A program made the position numbers and the translations under genes. Shown in pieces: positions 8,959 through 18,211 of a stretch of 64,000 nt of DNA. Within the stretch, counting starts at the first letter, position 1. The number at the start of each line of letters is the position of its first letter. This DNA is from Alistipes shahii WAL 8301 (GTDB lineage Bacteria > Bacteroidota > Bacteroidia > Bacteroidales > Rikenellaceae). Location of the stretch: the NCBI RefSeq assembly GCF_025145845.1, contig NZ_CP102253.1, positions 3,286,001 through 3,350,000 on the forward strand, read 5' to 3'. Under the pieces are notes generated by a model. That model saw only the letters and a list, made by a program, of their open reading frames with translations, was not told the DNA's origin and did not search any database.

Positions 8959-10326
8959 ATGAAAGATCCTAAAAACGACTCGACCCCGGTGCTCGAACGC
9001 TTCGGACGCGACAAACGCAAGCGCACCGTAGTGGCTACGGCGGAGCGTGTCGAGCGTCGCCCGCGTTTGCAGCGTGATGCCGCCGATTCGGAGCAGCCCT
9101 CCTTTGAAAACAGGCCCGAACGCCGGGCTTCGTATAACCCCCATTTCACGGCCGACAACCGTCCGGTTTTCGAGAAGCCGCACTACGGCGACAAATCCCG
9201 CGGGGAGGGCGACCGCCCGCGCCGTTCGTATGACGACCGCCCGCGTCCCTATGGCGACCGTCAGCGTCAGTACGACGATAAGCCGCGTTCGTATGGCGAC
9301 CGCCCGCGTCAGGACGACGACCGTCCGCGGCGTTCCTTCGGCGACAAACCCCGCTACGACGGTGACCGTCACCGCAGCGACGAGGAGCGTCCGCGCCGCA
9401 GTTACGGCGATAAGCCGGCCTACGGCGAGAAGAAATTCGGACCCAAGAAGTTCGGCGACAAGCCCTACGGCGAGAAGAAGTTCGGCGAGAAAAAATTCGG
9501 GGATAAGAAATTCGGCGACCGGAAGTTCGTCGACAAACCGTTCAAACCTGCCTATAAGAAACACGACGACAAACCGGCGTCGTATCCGAAATTCAATCCC
9601 GAGAAGCAGACGGGCGAGATGCGCCTGAACCGCTTCATCGCCCAGTCGGGTATCTGCTCGCGCCGCGAGGCCGACGATTTCATCACGGCGGGCGTCGTTT
9701 CGGTCAACGGCAAGATCGTCACCGAACTGGGAACCAAGGTGCTGCCGACCGACGAAGTGCGGTTCAACGACGAGCCGGTGCAGGGCGAGAAGAAGGTCTA
9801 CCTGGTGCTGAACAAGCCCAAGGGCTACGTCACTTCGCTCGACGATCCCCATGCCGGAAAGACGGTCATGGAGCTGGTCTCGGGCGCCTGCACGGAGCGC
9901 ATCTACCCGGTGGGACGTCTCGACAAGAACAGCCTCGGGCTGCTGTTGTTCACCAACGACGGCGACCTTACGAAGCAGTTGACGCACCCTTCCTACAAGA
10001 AGAAGAAAATCTACCAGGTGACGCTCGACAAACCTCTGACGCGCGCCGACATGGACCGCATCGCCGAGGGCGTCACGCTCGAAGACGGCGAGATCTTCGC
10101 CGACGAGATTTCCTACGTCAAGGAGAACAAGCAGGAGGTGGGCATCGAGATCCACTCGGGCCGCAACCGCATCGTGCGCCGTATTTTCGAGTTCCTGGGT
10201 TACACCGTGACCAAACTCGACCGCGTTTACTATGCGGGTCTCACGAAGAAGAACCTCAAGCGCGGAGCGTGGCGGTTCCTGACCCGCGAGGAGGTGGAGC
10301 GGCTGAAGTCCGGGCAGTATGAATAG
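8959..10326 (+). CDS. rRNA pseudouridine synthase (RsuA/RluB family) with repetitive N-terminal extension
   Basis: A 455-residue protein. The first 215 or so residues are a disordered, highly charged extension made of degenerate repeats of YGDRPR and KFGDKKFGEKK type. An S4 RNA-binding domain follows from about residue 220 (RLNRFIAQSGICSRREAD), then the synthase core with the catalytic aspartate in GRLDKNSLGLLL (about 320). It isomerises a uridine in rRNA; the target (large or small subunit) is not decidable here. RluB-type enzymes need only about 240 residues, so the extension nearly doubles the protein and may bind RNA non-specifically. Two tandem promoter elements lie upstream. Confidence 0.9.
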   Translation: MKDPKNDSTPVLERFGRDKRKRTVVATAERVERRPRLQRDAADSEQPSFENRPERRASYNPHFTADNRPVFEKPHYGDKSRGEGDRPRRSYDDRPRPYGDRQRQYDDKPRSYGDRPRQDDDRPRRSFGDKPRYDGDRHRSDEERPRRSYGDKPAYGEKKFGPKKFGDKPYGEKKFGEKKFGDKKFGDRKFVDKPFKPAYKKHDDKPASYPKFNPEKQTGEMRLNRFIAQSGICSRREADDFITAGVVSVNGKIVTELGTKVLPTDEVRFNDEPVQGEKKVYLVLNKPKGYVTSLDDPHAGKTVMELVSGACTERIYPVGRLDKNSLGLLLFTNDGDLTKQLTHPSYKKKKIYQVTLDKPLTRADMDRIAEGVTLEDGEIFADEISYVKENKQEVGIEIHSGRNRIVRRIFEFLGYTVTKLDRVYYAGLTKKNLKRGAWRFLTREEVERLKSGQYE

Positions 10327-10346
10327 GAAGTCCGGGCTGTATGCAT

Positions 10347-10386
10347 AAATGAAAAGAGCGATTCGTGAGAATCGCTCTTTTCATTT
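10347..10386. terminator. Bidirectional terminator between convergent genes
   Basis: An 18-bp perfect inverted repeat (10347-10364 and 10369-10386, loop GTGA) with A-rich and T-rich outer ends serves both the pseudouridine synthase (+) and the C11 peptidase (-). Confidence 0.9.
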
Positions 10387-10389
10387 CAT

Positions 10390-11862
10390 TTAATGCGTGT
10401 CCCGATACCAGTTCGTCATCCGGTTTTCGGCGACGTACTTCGTCGAAGGCTCGCTCACGGAGACGCCCGTATAGAAATGCACGGGGTTCGACCCGTTGTT
10501 GTATTGGGAATAGAACTGCTTCGTGCACAGACGGCTTTCGGGGGGAAATGCCCGGTCGAGTTGCGTCGTGAATTCCTCGACGAGCGCCGGGTCGCCGCAG
10601 CTCAATTCGACGTAATGCCCCAAGTCGTAGAAAAGGTGTGTCATCAGTCCCTCGTAGTACTGGAGCTGCGAGAGTTCGAACGGCTGTTTGCCTTTTTCGT
10701 TGATGCGGCGCATCACCTCCGCCAGCGCGTCCAGCTGCGACGTGACGGCCAGTGAGATGCAGCCCGACTGCTCTTTCCAGGTCGTGCTCTGGTATTCGTT
10801 TTCGTAGAGGTTCCAGAACTCCCGGCAGGTTTCCGCGAGCCGGTCCGCGACCGGTCCCGTTTCGAACAGGTGGGGGACGATCCGGTCGTAGGGGAATCCG
10901 TCGCCCATGACCTCGCAGGGCGACGCCACGATGTAGCCGATGACCGAACGCAGGTCGTAGAGCGTTTCGATGTTGGCCATGAAGCAGTCGTCGAAGATCA
11001 GGTAGTCGAAACGGAACTGCTGCGCTTCGAGCGCCTCCTTCAGCTCCGTGATGTTCAGTTCGTAGCCCTTGTCGCCGAACGAACGGGTCTGCTTGGCTCC
11101 CGGGGGCGCGGCCCATAGGTCGTCCTCGGCGGAACGCCGCATCGAGTAGGAGAGCGAGCCGCTGGCGACCGGAATCCACGCCTTGCCGTGGCAGCCGATG
11201 ATCAGCCCGTAGTTTTGGGCCGGAGCCAGCTCCGCGGCATCGGCGAACAGCTGCCGCACCTTTTCGGGGTTTCCGGCGTTGAAGCCGTCGTAGGTTTTGA
11301 GCGTCGTTCGTTCGCACCGTTCCGTCGCCGGGTCGTAACGGATCTCCTGCAGGACGGCCGACGAATGTTTCTCGGGCTGGTAGCAGACCAGAATGCGCCC
11401 GTCGCCCGGGATTTGGTTCGTCACGGCCGCACTGACGCCCTCGATGTTGCGCTCGTAATAGTTGATCAGGCTTAACCCGGGCATGTACAGCAGAAGGGTC
11501 TGCGTCGCCACGGCGGGCCGTTGGTAGACCTCGACCGGATAGCCGTCCTTGTTGGCGGGGTGGCGGACGGTTATCGTGCCCAGCTTCCGGCGCGCCTTGG
11601 CGGAGTTGGGTTCGGAGGCGGTCACCGTGACCGTCGTCTCCCCGCGGGCGCCGCCGTCCGGCGTCACGGCGAATCCCTCGCCGGTATACGACAGCGTCCA
11701 CGGTTCTTCGGCCGACACGGTGAACGTCGTTCCGGACGAAGCGTCGCCCGGGAGGTGAATCTCTCCCGTCGAGACCTCGATTCGCGGCTCGCGGTCTTTT
11801 TCGCAGGCCGCGAGCGTCAGCAGCAGGGCGAGGCAGAGCGTATGCCGGAGAATGCGGATCAT
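10390..11862 (-). CDS. Clostripain-family (C11) cysteine peptidase lipoprotein with BACON domain
   Basis: A 490-residue lipoprotein (lipobox LAAC, cysteine at residue 20). Residues 26-115 form a BACON-like sandwich (EPWTLSYTGEGFAVTP). The remainder is a C11 peptidase caspase-like fold: the histidine is in GCHGKAW near residue 225 and the catalytic cysteine in FDDCFMANIE near residue 290. Family members cleave after basic residues and are often surface anchored in gut Bacteroidales. The start overlaps the stop of the DUF4919 gene by four bases (ATGA), so the two are translationally coupled. The host substrate is unknown. Confidence 0.88.
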   Translation of the reverse strand: MIRILRHTLCLALLLTLAACEKDREPRIEVSTGEIHLPGDASSGTTFTVSAEEPWTLSYTGEGFAVTPDGGARGETTVTVTASEPNSAKARRKLGTITVRHPANKDGYPVEVYQRPAVATQTLLLYMPGLSLINYYERNIEGVSAAVTNQIPGDGRILVCYQPEKHSSAVLQEIRYDPATERCERTTLKTYDGFNAGNPEKVRQLFADAAELAPAQNYGLIIGCHGKAWIPVASGSLSYSMRRSAEDDLWAAPPGAKQTRSFGDKGYELNITELKEALEAQQFRFDYLIFDDCFMANIETLYDLRSVIGYIVASPCEVMGDGFPYDRIVPHLFETGPVADRLAETCREFWNLYENEYQSTTWKEQSGCISLAVTSQLDALAEVMRRINEKGKQPFELSQLQYYEGLMTHLFYDLGHYVELSCGDPALVEEFTTQLDRAFPPESRLCTKQFYSQYNNGSNPVHFYTGVSVSEPSTKYVAENRMTNWYRDTH

Positions 11863-12596
11863 TTATAGGTGCGGGGTTTGAGGTTGTTGAACTGCCACGT
11901 GCGGTCGCGCTGGTAGGTGTAACTCTCGGGTTTGTTCCAGTAGACGCGGCTGAAATCGAAATAGAATCCCTTGCGCTTCTTGCCCTCGACCACATAGGGA
12001 ACGACCAGCGGCACGAACTCCACCGTGCGGCTGACGATGCGCGCCTTGCCGAACGAAAGCCCTTCGGCGGCCAGCACGTCGAGCGCGTGGTCGAACATCA
12101 GCACATGGCGCGGGGTCTTCTGCGTGAATCCGTCGCCCGAGCCGAGGATCGTGCGGATGACGCCGTTCATGCGGTCCGACCAGGCTTTTTCCTGCTCCTT
12201 GTCGCCCAGCGCACCGTAGGCGAACGACATGAGGTTGAGGATTTTGGGGCTGAACGGATCGCGTTTCAGGGCGTCGTTTCCCACCGAGACCATCGTTTCC
12301 AGTGTGGCCCTGTCGGGTTTGTCGGGGTCGATGCCCGAGGCCAGCATCAGCATTTTGTCCAGATCGGGGTTCACGGCCAGCGGCTTGTATTCGTCGCGGT
12401 AGGCGTATCCGTAGTAGAGGTAGTGGTAATCCTCGTCGGTCAGCGTCTCGTCGCCCGCGTTGTAGCGCATCATCAGCGCGGGGTAGTAGAACGCGGACTG
12501 GGCGTCCATCGTCCGGTCGAGGATCATGTCCTCGTCGGGGACTCCGGCGGCGGCCAGCGCCGGAACCAGCAGTGAGAGAAGCAGCAATCGTTTCAT
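11859..12596 (-). CDS. DUF4919 family exported protein
   Basis: A 245-residue protein with a signal peptide (MKRLLLLSLLVPALAAAG). The body, with DEDYHYLYYGYAYRDEYKP and a C-terminal KKRKGFYFDFSRVYWN segment, matches my memory of DUF4919, a Bacteroidetes family with TPR-like helices and no assigned activity. It is the first gene of a two-gene unit with the C11 peptidase, overlapping it by ATGA. It could assist or regulate that peptidase, but this is inference from position only. Confidence 0.75.
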   Translation of the reverse strand: MKRLLLLSLLVPALAAAGVPDEDMILDRTMDAQSAFYYPALMMRYNAGDETLTDEDYHYLYYGYAYRDEYKPLAVNPDLDKMLMLASGIDPDKPDRATLETMVSVGNDALKRDPFSPKILNLMSFAYGALGDKEQEKAWSDRMNGVIRTILGSGDGFTQKTPRHVLMFDHALDVLAAEGLSFGKARIVSRTVEFVPLVVPYVVEGKKRKGFYFDFSRVYWNKPESYTYQRDRTWQFNNLKPRTYK

Positions 12597-12624
12597 AGCG
12601 GTCGTTTCCGGTACAAACGCAAAA

Positions 12625-13515
12625 TCAGCGCAAATCGTATCTGGCGATCAGCTCTTCGAACTTCGCGCGGAGTTTTCCCGATCCGGCGACCAGCGGCAGG
12701 CGCATCGTGTCGCCGATGCGTCCCATCACCGAGAGGGCGCATTTCACGCCCACGGGGTTGCCCTCCTCGAAGAGCGCGTGCACGGCTTCGTCCAGCGCGG
12801 CATAAGCCTTTTCCGCCGCGTCGAAGTCGCCCGCCTTGGCATGGTTCACGCACTCCATGAACCGCTGCGGGAAGGCGTTCGCCGCCACGGAGATCACGCC
12901 GTCGCCTCCGCGGCGCATCAGCTCGATGGCCATGCCGTCGTCGCCCGACAGCACGAGGAATCCCTCGGGACGGTTGTCCAGGATGCGCTGCATCTGCCCG
13001 ATGTCGCCCGACGCCTCCTTGATGCCGATGACGTTGCGGAAGTCGGCGGCGCAGCGGAGCGTGGTCTCGGCGGTCATGTTGACGCCCGAGCGGCCCGGGA
13101 TGTTGTAGAGGATCACCGGCAGGGGCGAATGCTCCGAGACGGTGCGGAAATGCTGATAGAGACCCTCCTGCGAAGGTTTGTTGTAATAGGGCGTCACGCT
13201 CAAAATGGCGTCGGCGCCCCGCAGGTCGAATTCGCGCAGCTGGTCCAGCACCTCCGAGGTGGAGTTGCCGCCGCAGCCCATCACCAGCGGCACGCGGCCT
13301 GCGATCTGGTTGGTGATGAACATGGCGATCACGGCGCGTTCGGGCATGTAGAGCGTGGGGGTCTCGGCCGTGGTGCCGAGTGCGACGATGTAGTCCACGC
13401 CGCCGTCGATCACGTAGTCGATCATGCGGGCCAGCGCCTTGTAGTCGACGCGGCCGTCTGCCGTGAAAGGGGTGATCATCGCGGCGCCCACGCCGGAAAG
13501 TTTGTGTCGTAGCAT
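12625..13515 (-). CDS. dapA: 4-hydroxy-tetrahydrodipicolinate synthase
   Basis: A 296-residue class I aldolase-fold enzyme that condenses pyruvate with aspartate semialdehyde, the first committed step to diaminopimelate and lysine. The pyruvate-site threonines are in GTTAETPTL (about 46-54), the tyrosine in VILYNIPGRSG (about 136) and the Schiff-base lysine in GIKEASGD (about 165). Length and motifs are normal. It is cytoplasmic and probably shares a transcript with ligA upstream (69-base gap). Confidence 0.95.
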   Translation of the reverse strand: MLRHKLSGVGAAMITPFTADGRVDYKALARMIDYVIDGGVDYIVALGTTAETPTLYMPERAVIAMFITNQIAGRVPLVMGCGGNSTSEVLDQLREFDLRGADAILSVTPYYNKPSQEGLYQHFRTVSEHSPLPVILYNIPGRSGVNMTAETTLRCAADFRNVIGIKEASGDIGQMQRILDNRPEGFLVLSGDDGMAIELMRRGGDGVISVAANAFPQRFMECVNHAKAGDFDAAEKAYAALDEAVHALFEEGNPVGVKCALSVMGRIGDTMRLPLVAGSGKLRAKFEELIARYDLR

Positions 13516-13584
13516 AATGTCTCTGATTGTCGTTTTATCTGTTGTCGTTTTGCGTCAGTCCTCAAAGCAGGCGTCTTGCGCCTG

Positions 13585-15609
13585 TCAGAATAATTCCTGT
13601 TGTGCGGCCTTTTCCACCGGGCCTCCGCCTTCGATCATGGCGATGAACTCCTCCTCGGAGATGATCCTTACGCCCAGCTTCTCGGCCTTCTTCAGCTTCG
13701 CCGGGCCCATCTTGTCGCCCGCCACGAGGTAGTCGACGCTGCCCGACACCGCCGCGAGGTTCCGGCCTCCGTGCAGTTCGATCAGCTCCTTCATTTCGTC
13801 GCGGCTCCGCGTGAACTTGCCCGAGACCACGAAACTCCGGCCCGCCAGCGCCTCCGACGCCAGGCGGCGCGCCTCGGCTTCGAATTGCAGCCCCGCGGCG
13901 CGCAGGCGGCGGATGATCCGCAGGTTGTCCTCCTCGGCGAAGTATTCGATGATGGCGTCGGCGATGCGTCCGCCCACCTCGTCGGCCTCGACCAGCTCCT
14001 CGCGCGTGGCCCGCATCACGGCGTCCAGCGAGCGGAAATGCTCGGCGAGGTATTTGGCCGTGGTCTCGCCCACGAAGCGGATTCCCAGCCCGAACAGCAC
14101 GCGCTGGAAGGGAACCGCCTTCGAGCGTTCCACCGAGCGGATGATGTTGTCGGCCGACTTCTCGCCCAGCCGGGGCAGGGGGGCCAGTTGTTCGGCCCGC
14201 AGGTCGTAGAGGTCCGCCACGTCGCGCACGAGTCCGTTTTCGTAGAGCAGTTCGACGGTCTCCTCGCCCAGCCCCTCGATGTCGAGGGCCTTGCGGCGGA
14301 TGAAGTGGATGATGCGCCCGATGATCTGGGGCCGGCATCCGCTCTGGTTGGGGCAGTAGTGCTTGGCCTCGCCTTCGTAGCGCACCAGCGGCGTCCCGCA
14401 TTCGGGGCATACGGTGATGTACTCGAACGGACGGCTGTCGGCCGGGCGCTGCGCGAGGTCCACGCCGATGATCTTCGGGATGATCTCGCCGCCCTTCTCG
14501 ACGTAGACCGTGTCGCCCGGGCGGATGTCCAGCTGGGCCATCTGCTCGGCGTTGTGCAGCGTCGCGCGCCGCACGGTGGTTCCGGCCAGCAGCACCGGTT
14601 CGAGGTTGGCGACGGGCGTGATAGCCCCGGTGCGTCCTACCTGGAACGACACGCTGTCGAGCCGCGTGGCGGCCCGTTCGGCCTTGAACTTGTAGGCCAC
14701 GGCCCACTTGGGGGCCTTGGCTGTGAATCCCAGCTGGCGCCGGACGGCGAAGTCGTTGACCTTGATCACCACGCCGTCCGTCGGGAAGGGCAGGCGGCGC
14801 CGTGCGGTGTCCCAGTGTTCGATAAATGCGTCGATCTCGGCGACGCTGCGGCAGATGCGCGCCGCGTCCGAGACCTTGAACCCCCACTGGCGGGCCTTTT
14901 CGAGGCTCTCCCAATGGCTCGTGAAGGGCAGCTCGTCGCCCGCCAGCTGGTAGAGCGTGCAGTCCAGTCCGCGCCGGGCCACCACGGCCGACGACTGCTG
15001 CTTGAGCGTCCCGGCGGCGGCGTTGCGGGGGTTGGCGAAGAGCTGCTCGCCGTTGGCCTCGCGCTCGGCGTTGAGGCGGTCGAACGAGGCGTAGGGCATC
15101 AGGATCTCGCCGCGGATTTCGAAGAGGTCGGGCCAGTCCGTGCCCCGCAGGCGCAGGGGCACCGTGCGCACGGTGCGGACATTGGCCGTCACGTCGTCGC
15201 CCTCGACGCCGTCGCCGCGGGTCACGGCGCGCACGAGCCGTCCGTGCTCGTAGGTGAGCGAGATGGCCGTGCCGTCGAATTTCAGTTCGCAGACGTAGTC
15301 CGTGGCCCCGGCTTCGCGCTCGATGCGGCCGATGAACTCGTGCAGTTCGTCCAGCGAGTAGGTGTTGCCCAGCGACAGCATCGCGTAGCGGTGCTTCACG
15401 GTCCGGAACTCGGCCGTCAGGTCGCTTCCCACGCGCACCGAAGGCGAGTTGGGGTCGGCGTATTCGGGGTGTGCGCGCTCCAGATCCTGAAGTTCGCGCA
15501 TCATTGCGTCGAACTCGAAATCCGAAATCTCGGGGGCGTTTTCGACGTAATATTTGAAGTTATGCAGTTCGAGCTGCCGGCGCAGCTCCTCGATCCGTTC
15601 GCGTACCAT
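13585..15609 (-). CDS. ligA: NAD-dependent DNA ligase
   Basis: A 674-residue LigA with the complete domain order: Ia and adenylation domain with the AMP-accepting lysine in ELKFDGTAI (about 111), OB fold, four-cysteine zinc finger (CPECG ... CPNQSGC, about 403-428), helix-hairpin-helix repeats (about 440-570) and a C-terminal BRCT domain (from FVVSGKFTRSRDE, about 590-670). It seals nicks in replication and repair. A small hairpin (13568-13584) abuts the stop codon. dapA follows on the same strand. Confidence 0.96.
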   Translation of the reverse strand: MVRERIEELRRQLELHNFKYYVENAPEISDFEFDAMMRELQDLERAHPEYADPNSPSVRVGSDLTAEFRTVKHRYAMLSLGNTYSLDELHEFIGRIEREAGATDYVCELKFDGTAISLTYEHGRLVRAVTRGDGVEGDDVTANVRTVRTVPLRLRGTDWPDLFEIRGEILMPYASFDRLNAEREANGEQLFANPRNAAAGTLKQQSSAVVARRGLDCTLYQLAGDELPFTSHWESLEKARQWGFKVSDAARICRSVAEIDAFIEHWDTARRRLPFPTDGVVIKVNDFAVRRQLGFTAKAPKWAVAYKFKAERAATRLDSVSFQVGRTGAITPVANLEPVLLAGTTVRRATLHNAEQMAQLDIRPGDTVYVEKGGEIIPKIIGVDLAQRPADSRPFEYITVCPECGTPLVRYEGEAKHYCPNQSGCRPQIIGRIIHFIRRKALDIEGLGEETVELLYENGLVRDVADLYDLRAEQLAPLPRLGEKSADNIIRSVERSKAVPFQRVLFGLGIRFVGETTAKYLAEHFRSLDAVMRATREELVEADEVGGRIADAIIEYFAEEDNLRIIRRLRAAGLQFEAEARRLASEALAGRSFVVSGKFTRSRDEMKELIELHGGRNLAAVSGSVDYLVAGDKMGPAKLKKAEKLGVRIISEEEFIAMIEGGGPVEKAAQQELF

Positions 15610-15759
15610 AATCCTTAAATAACGTGTGTAAAGTTACATATTTTGTCCTTAACAACGGGTGAATTTGGTGTAAAATCAAAAAAAATGCAAAAAAAAATTG
15701 CAGATGTGGTGCGATATTCAAATTTTGCTTATAATTGCAAAAAATTTCGAGACACTACC

Positions 15760-16095
15760 ATGACTAAACCGAATATCGTGAAGAAACATATTGCGACGAG
15801 TTTTCATAACCTCAGCCCCGAGTTGCAGGAGGCTGTGAAGGCGAAATACCCGCTGGGATTCACCGATGCGATGATCCGTGTCGACAAGCCCAACGGCGAT
15901 TTTTTCTATGCCGTTCCCTATGATACGGACGAGATAGCCTACATGGTGAAGATCGACGTGAAGGTCGACGACAATTCGCACGACGACGACGACAAGGACT
16001 ACTACGACGACGAGATCAAGGGGGCCGACGACATTCAGGGCGACGACGACAGCTCGGACGCTTCGGACGCCTCCGACGACGACGTGAACATCTGA
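15760..16095 (+). CDS. Conserved acidic hypothetical protein
   Basis: A 111-residue protein beginning MTKPNIVKKHIATSF. The first 70 residues look folded (LSPELQEAVKAKYPLGF, FFYAVPYDTDEIAYMVKIDV) and are followed by a 40-residue tail of Asp, Glu and Ser. I chose the ATG at 15760 over an in-frame ATG at 15643 because the extra segment is AT-rich and lacks the protein-like pattern. The family seems common in Bacteroidales but I cannot name a function. It starts a short unit with the LRR lipoprotein gene (9-base gap). Confidence 0.7.
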   Translation: MTKPNIVKKHIATSFHNLSPELQEAVKAKYPLGFTDAMIRVDKPNGDFFYAVPYDTDEIAYMVKIDVKVDDNSHDDDDKDYYDDEIKGADDIQGDDDSSDASDASDDDVNI

Positions 16096-16103
16096 CGCCG
16101 CCT

Positions 16104-16712
16104 ATGGTCCGCGCCCTTCCCGTCCTGCTCCTACTGCTCTCGGCGGCCTGCGGCCTTGCCGAGGACGAGCGCGACGAGAAGAACAGATACATCTACCTGA
16201 CATTTTACGACAAGGCCTTCGAGGCCTACTGCCTGGGCGAATTCGACGTCGATGGCGACGGCCGCATCTCGCGCTACGAGGCGCAGCGTGTCCGCACGGT
16301 GGAGTGTCCGGAACGGGGTGTCGCGTCGCTCTCCGACCTGAAGGAGTTCACGCGTCTGGAACGGCTCGACTGCCGGGGCAACGCGCTCACGCGGCTGGAC
16401 GTCACGATGACGCGCCTCGAATGGCTCGACTGCTCGGACAACGGCCTTGTGTCGCTCGACGTGAACGGCCTGCGCGGCCTCGCATACCTCGATTGCGGCG
16501 GCAACTCGCTGCCGCGCCTCGATTTGCAGTCGAACGCCTCGCTCGCAACGCTTCTTTGTCCGGACAATGCCCTCGCGGGGTCGCTGGACGTGACCTCCTG
16601 CGCCTCGGGGCTGCGTGCCGACGTGCGCGGCAACCCTTCCCTTGCCACGGTCTACTGCCTCGCCTCGCAAAGCGTCGACTTCAACGGACCGACGGAACTC
16701 GTCCGCAAGTGA
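16104..16712 (+). CDS. EF-hand / leucine-rich-repeat lipoprotein
   Basis: A 202-residue protein with a lipoprotein-type signal (LSAAC, cysteine at about 16), an EF-hand-like loop (DVDGDGRISRYEAQRV, about 50-65) and five short leucine-rich repeats of the form LxxLDCxGNxLxxLD. The EF-hand module closely resembles that of the larger protein at 6912-8105, so the two share a domain. It is probably surface or periplasmic and involved in binding. It lies 9 bases after the acidic hypothetical gene. Confidence 0.75.
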   Translation: MVRALPVLLLLLSAACGLAEDERDEKNRYIYLTFYDKAFEAYCLGEFDVDGDGRISRYEAQRVRTVECPERGVASLSDLKEFTRLERLDCRGNALTRLDVTMTRLEWLDCSDNGLVSLDVNGLRGLAYLDCGGNSLPRLDLQSNASLATLLCPDNALAGSLDVTSCASGLRADVRGNPSLATVYCLASQSVDFNGPTELVRK

Positions 16713-16807
16713 TTTCCGGCATGCAACGGCCCGGCGGGCCGTTGCGGGGATTTCGATTCCGGGCGGAACGGCCCCGCTTCCGAGTGCGTTATTTCCCCAT
16801 TTACGAC

Positions 16808-16836
16808 AAAAAACCGTCCGAAAAGGACGGTTTTTC
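16808..16836 (+). terminator. Rho-independent terminator
   Basis: AAAAACCGTCC (16809-16819) pairs with GGACGGTTTTT (16825-16835) around a 5-base loop; the T-run is part of the right arm, so it can work in both directions. Confidence 0.85.
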
Positions 16837-16868
16837 TTCATAATTTGTTGAAAAGTCCGTCGCGCGGC

Positions 16869-16900
16869 TTGGGCGTTTCGGATAATAATTCGTACCTTTG
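16869..16900 (+). promoter_or_regulatory. purA promoter
   Basis: TTG at 16869-16871 and TACCTTTG at 16893-16900, 21 bases apart, match the -33/-7 consensus. The leader to the purA ATG would be about 40 nt. Confidence 0.6.
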
Positions 16901-16945
16901 GATGCAAAAAATGTCTTTTGCAAACATAAAACAGAACCGGATACA

Positions 16946-18211
16946 ATGAAAAAAGTTGACGTTATCCTCGGCCTGCAATGGGGTGACGAGGGCAAAGGGA
17001 AGGTTGTGGACGTGCTGACGCCTCGTTACGAGGTGGTGGCCCGCTTCCAGGGCGGTCCCAATGCCGGTCACACGTTGGAATTCAACGGCGAGAAATACGT
17101 GCTCCGCTCGATTCCTTCGGGCATTTTCCAGGGCGGCAAGACCAACATCATCGGCAACGGCGTGGTGATCGACGCGGTGCTTTTCCGCGAGGAGGCCGAA
17201 GCGTTGGCTGCCAGCGGCCATGACCTGACCAAACAGCTCTGCATTTCGAAGAAGGCCCACCTGATTCTGCCCACGCACCGCATGCTCGACGCCGCGTACG
17301 AGGCGGCCAAGGGCAGCGCCAAGATCGGCACGACGGGCAAGGGCATCGGTCCCACCTATACCGACAAGGTAAGCCGCAACGGCATGCGCGTAGGGGATCT
17401 GTTGAGTCCCGATTTCGAAAGCATCTACGCTGCGGCCAAGGCGCGCCACGAGAAGATCCTGAAGAGTCTCGACTATCAATACGACATTGCCGAGCTGGAG
17501 AAGCAGTGGTTCGAGGCGGTCAAATACCTCCGCCGCTTCCACATCATCGACAGCGAATATTTCGTCAACGACTGCCTCTCGCAGGACAAGTCCGTTCTGG
17601 CCGAAGGCGCGCAGGGAACGCTTCTGGACGTGGACTTCGGCTCCTATCCGTTCGTCACCTCGTCGAACACCGTCTGCGCGGGCGTCTGCACCGGGCTGGG
17701 CGTCGCCCCGAACCGCATCGGCGAGGTCTTCGGCATTTTCAAGGCTTATTGCACGCGCGTGGGCAGCGGACCGTTCCCCACGGAGCTGTTCGACGAGACG
17801 GGCGAGCGGCTGTGCGACATCGGCCACGAGTTCGGCGCCGTCACGGGCCGCCGCCGCCGCTGCGGATGGCTCGATATGGTGGCCCTGAAATATTCGATCA
17901 TGGTCAACGGCGTGACGCAGCTGATTATGATGAAATCCGACGTGATGAACGATTTCGACACGATCCGCGTGGCCACGGCCTACGAGATCGGCGGCCGCAC
18001 CACCTCGGAGTTCCCCTATGAAATCACCGGCGACCTCCGTCCGGTCTACACCGAGTTCGAGGGCTGGAAATGCGACCTGCGCCGGTACGGCAGCTACGAG
18101 GAGTTCCCCGAGGCGTTCAAACGCTACGTGGAGTTCATCGAGCGGCAGACGGGCGTCCCCGTGAAGATCATCTCCGTAGGCCCCGACCGCGGCGAAACGA
18201 TCGTCCGATAA
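16946..18211 (+). CDS. purA: Adenylosuccinate synthase
   Basis: A 421-residue GTP-dependent enzyme joining IMP and aspartate in AMP synthesis. The P-loop LQWGDEGKGK is at residues 9-18, and the IMP/GTP elements NAGHT, GTTGKGIGPTY, EGAQGTLLD and GRRRRCGW are all present. The ATG at 16946 is preferred over an in-frame ATG at 16898, because the core begins immediately (MKKVDVILG) and the longer start would lie at the -7 element. Cytoplasmic, single-gene transcript. Confidence 0.96.
   Translation: MKKVDVILGLQWGDEGKGKVVDVLTPRYEVVARFQGGPNAGHTLEFNGEKYVLRSIPSGIFQGGKTNIIGNGVVIDAVLFREEAEALAASGHDLTKQLCISKKAHLILPTHRMLDAAYEAAKGSAKIGTTGKGIGPTYTDKVSRNGMRVGDLLSPDFESIYAAAKARHEKILKSLDYQYDIAELEKQWFEAVKYLRRFHIIDSEYFVNDCLSQDKSVLAEGAQGTLLDVDFGSYPFVTSSNTVCAGVCTGLGVAPNRIGEVFGIFKAYCTRVGSGPFPTELFDETGERLCDIGHEFGAVTGRRRRCGWLDMVALKYSIMVNGVTQLIMMKSDVMNDFDTIRVATAYEIGGRTTSEFPYEITGDLRPVYTEFEGWKCDLRRYGSYEEFPEAFKRYVEFIERQTGVPVKIISVGPDRGETIVR

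Noticed and set aside
9180..9560. CRISPR-like repetition
   Set aside because: The repeats are in-frame codon repeats of the pseudouridine synthase extension, of irregular length and without spacers.
13600..15618. 672-codon plus-strand open frame opposite ligA
   Set aside because: Antisense of the well-supported ligA gene with no protein-like motifs.
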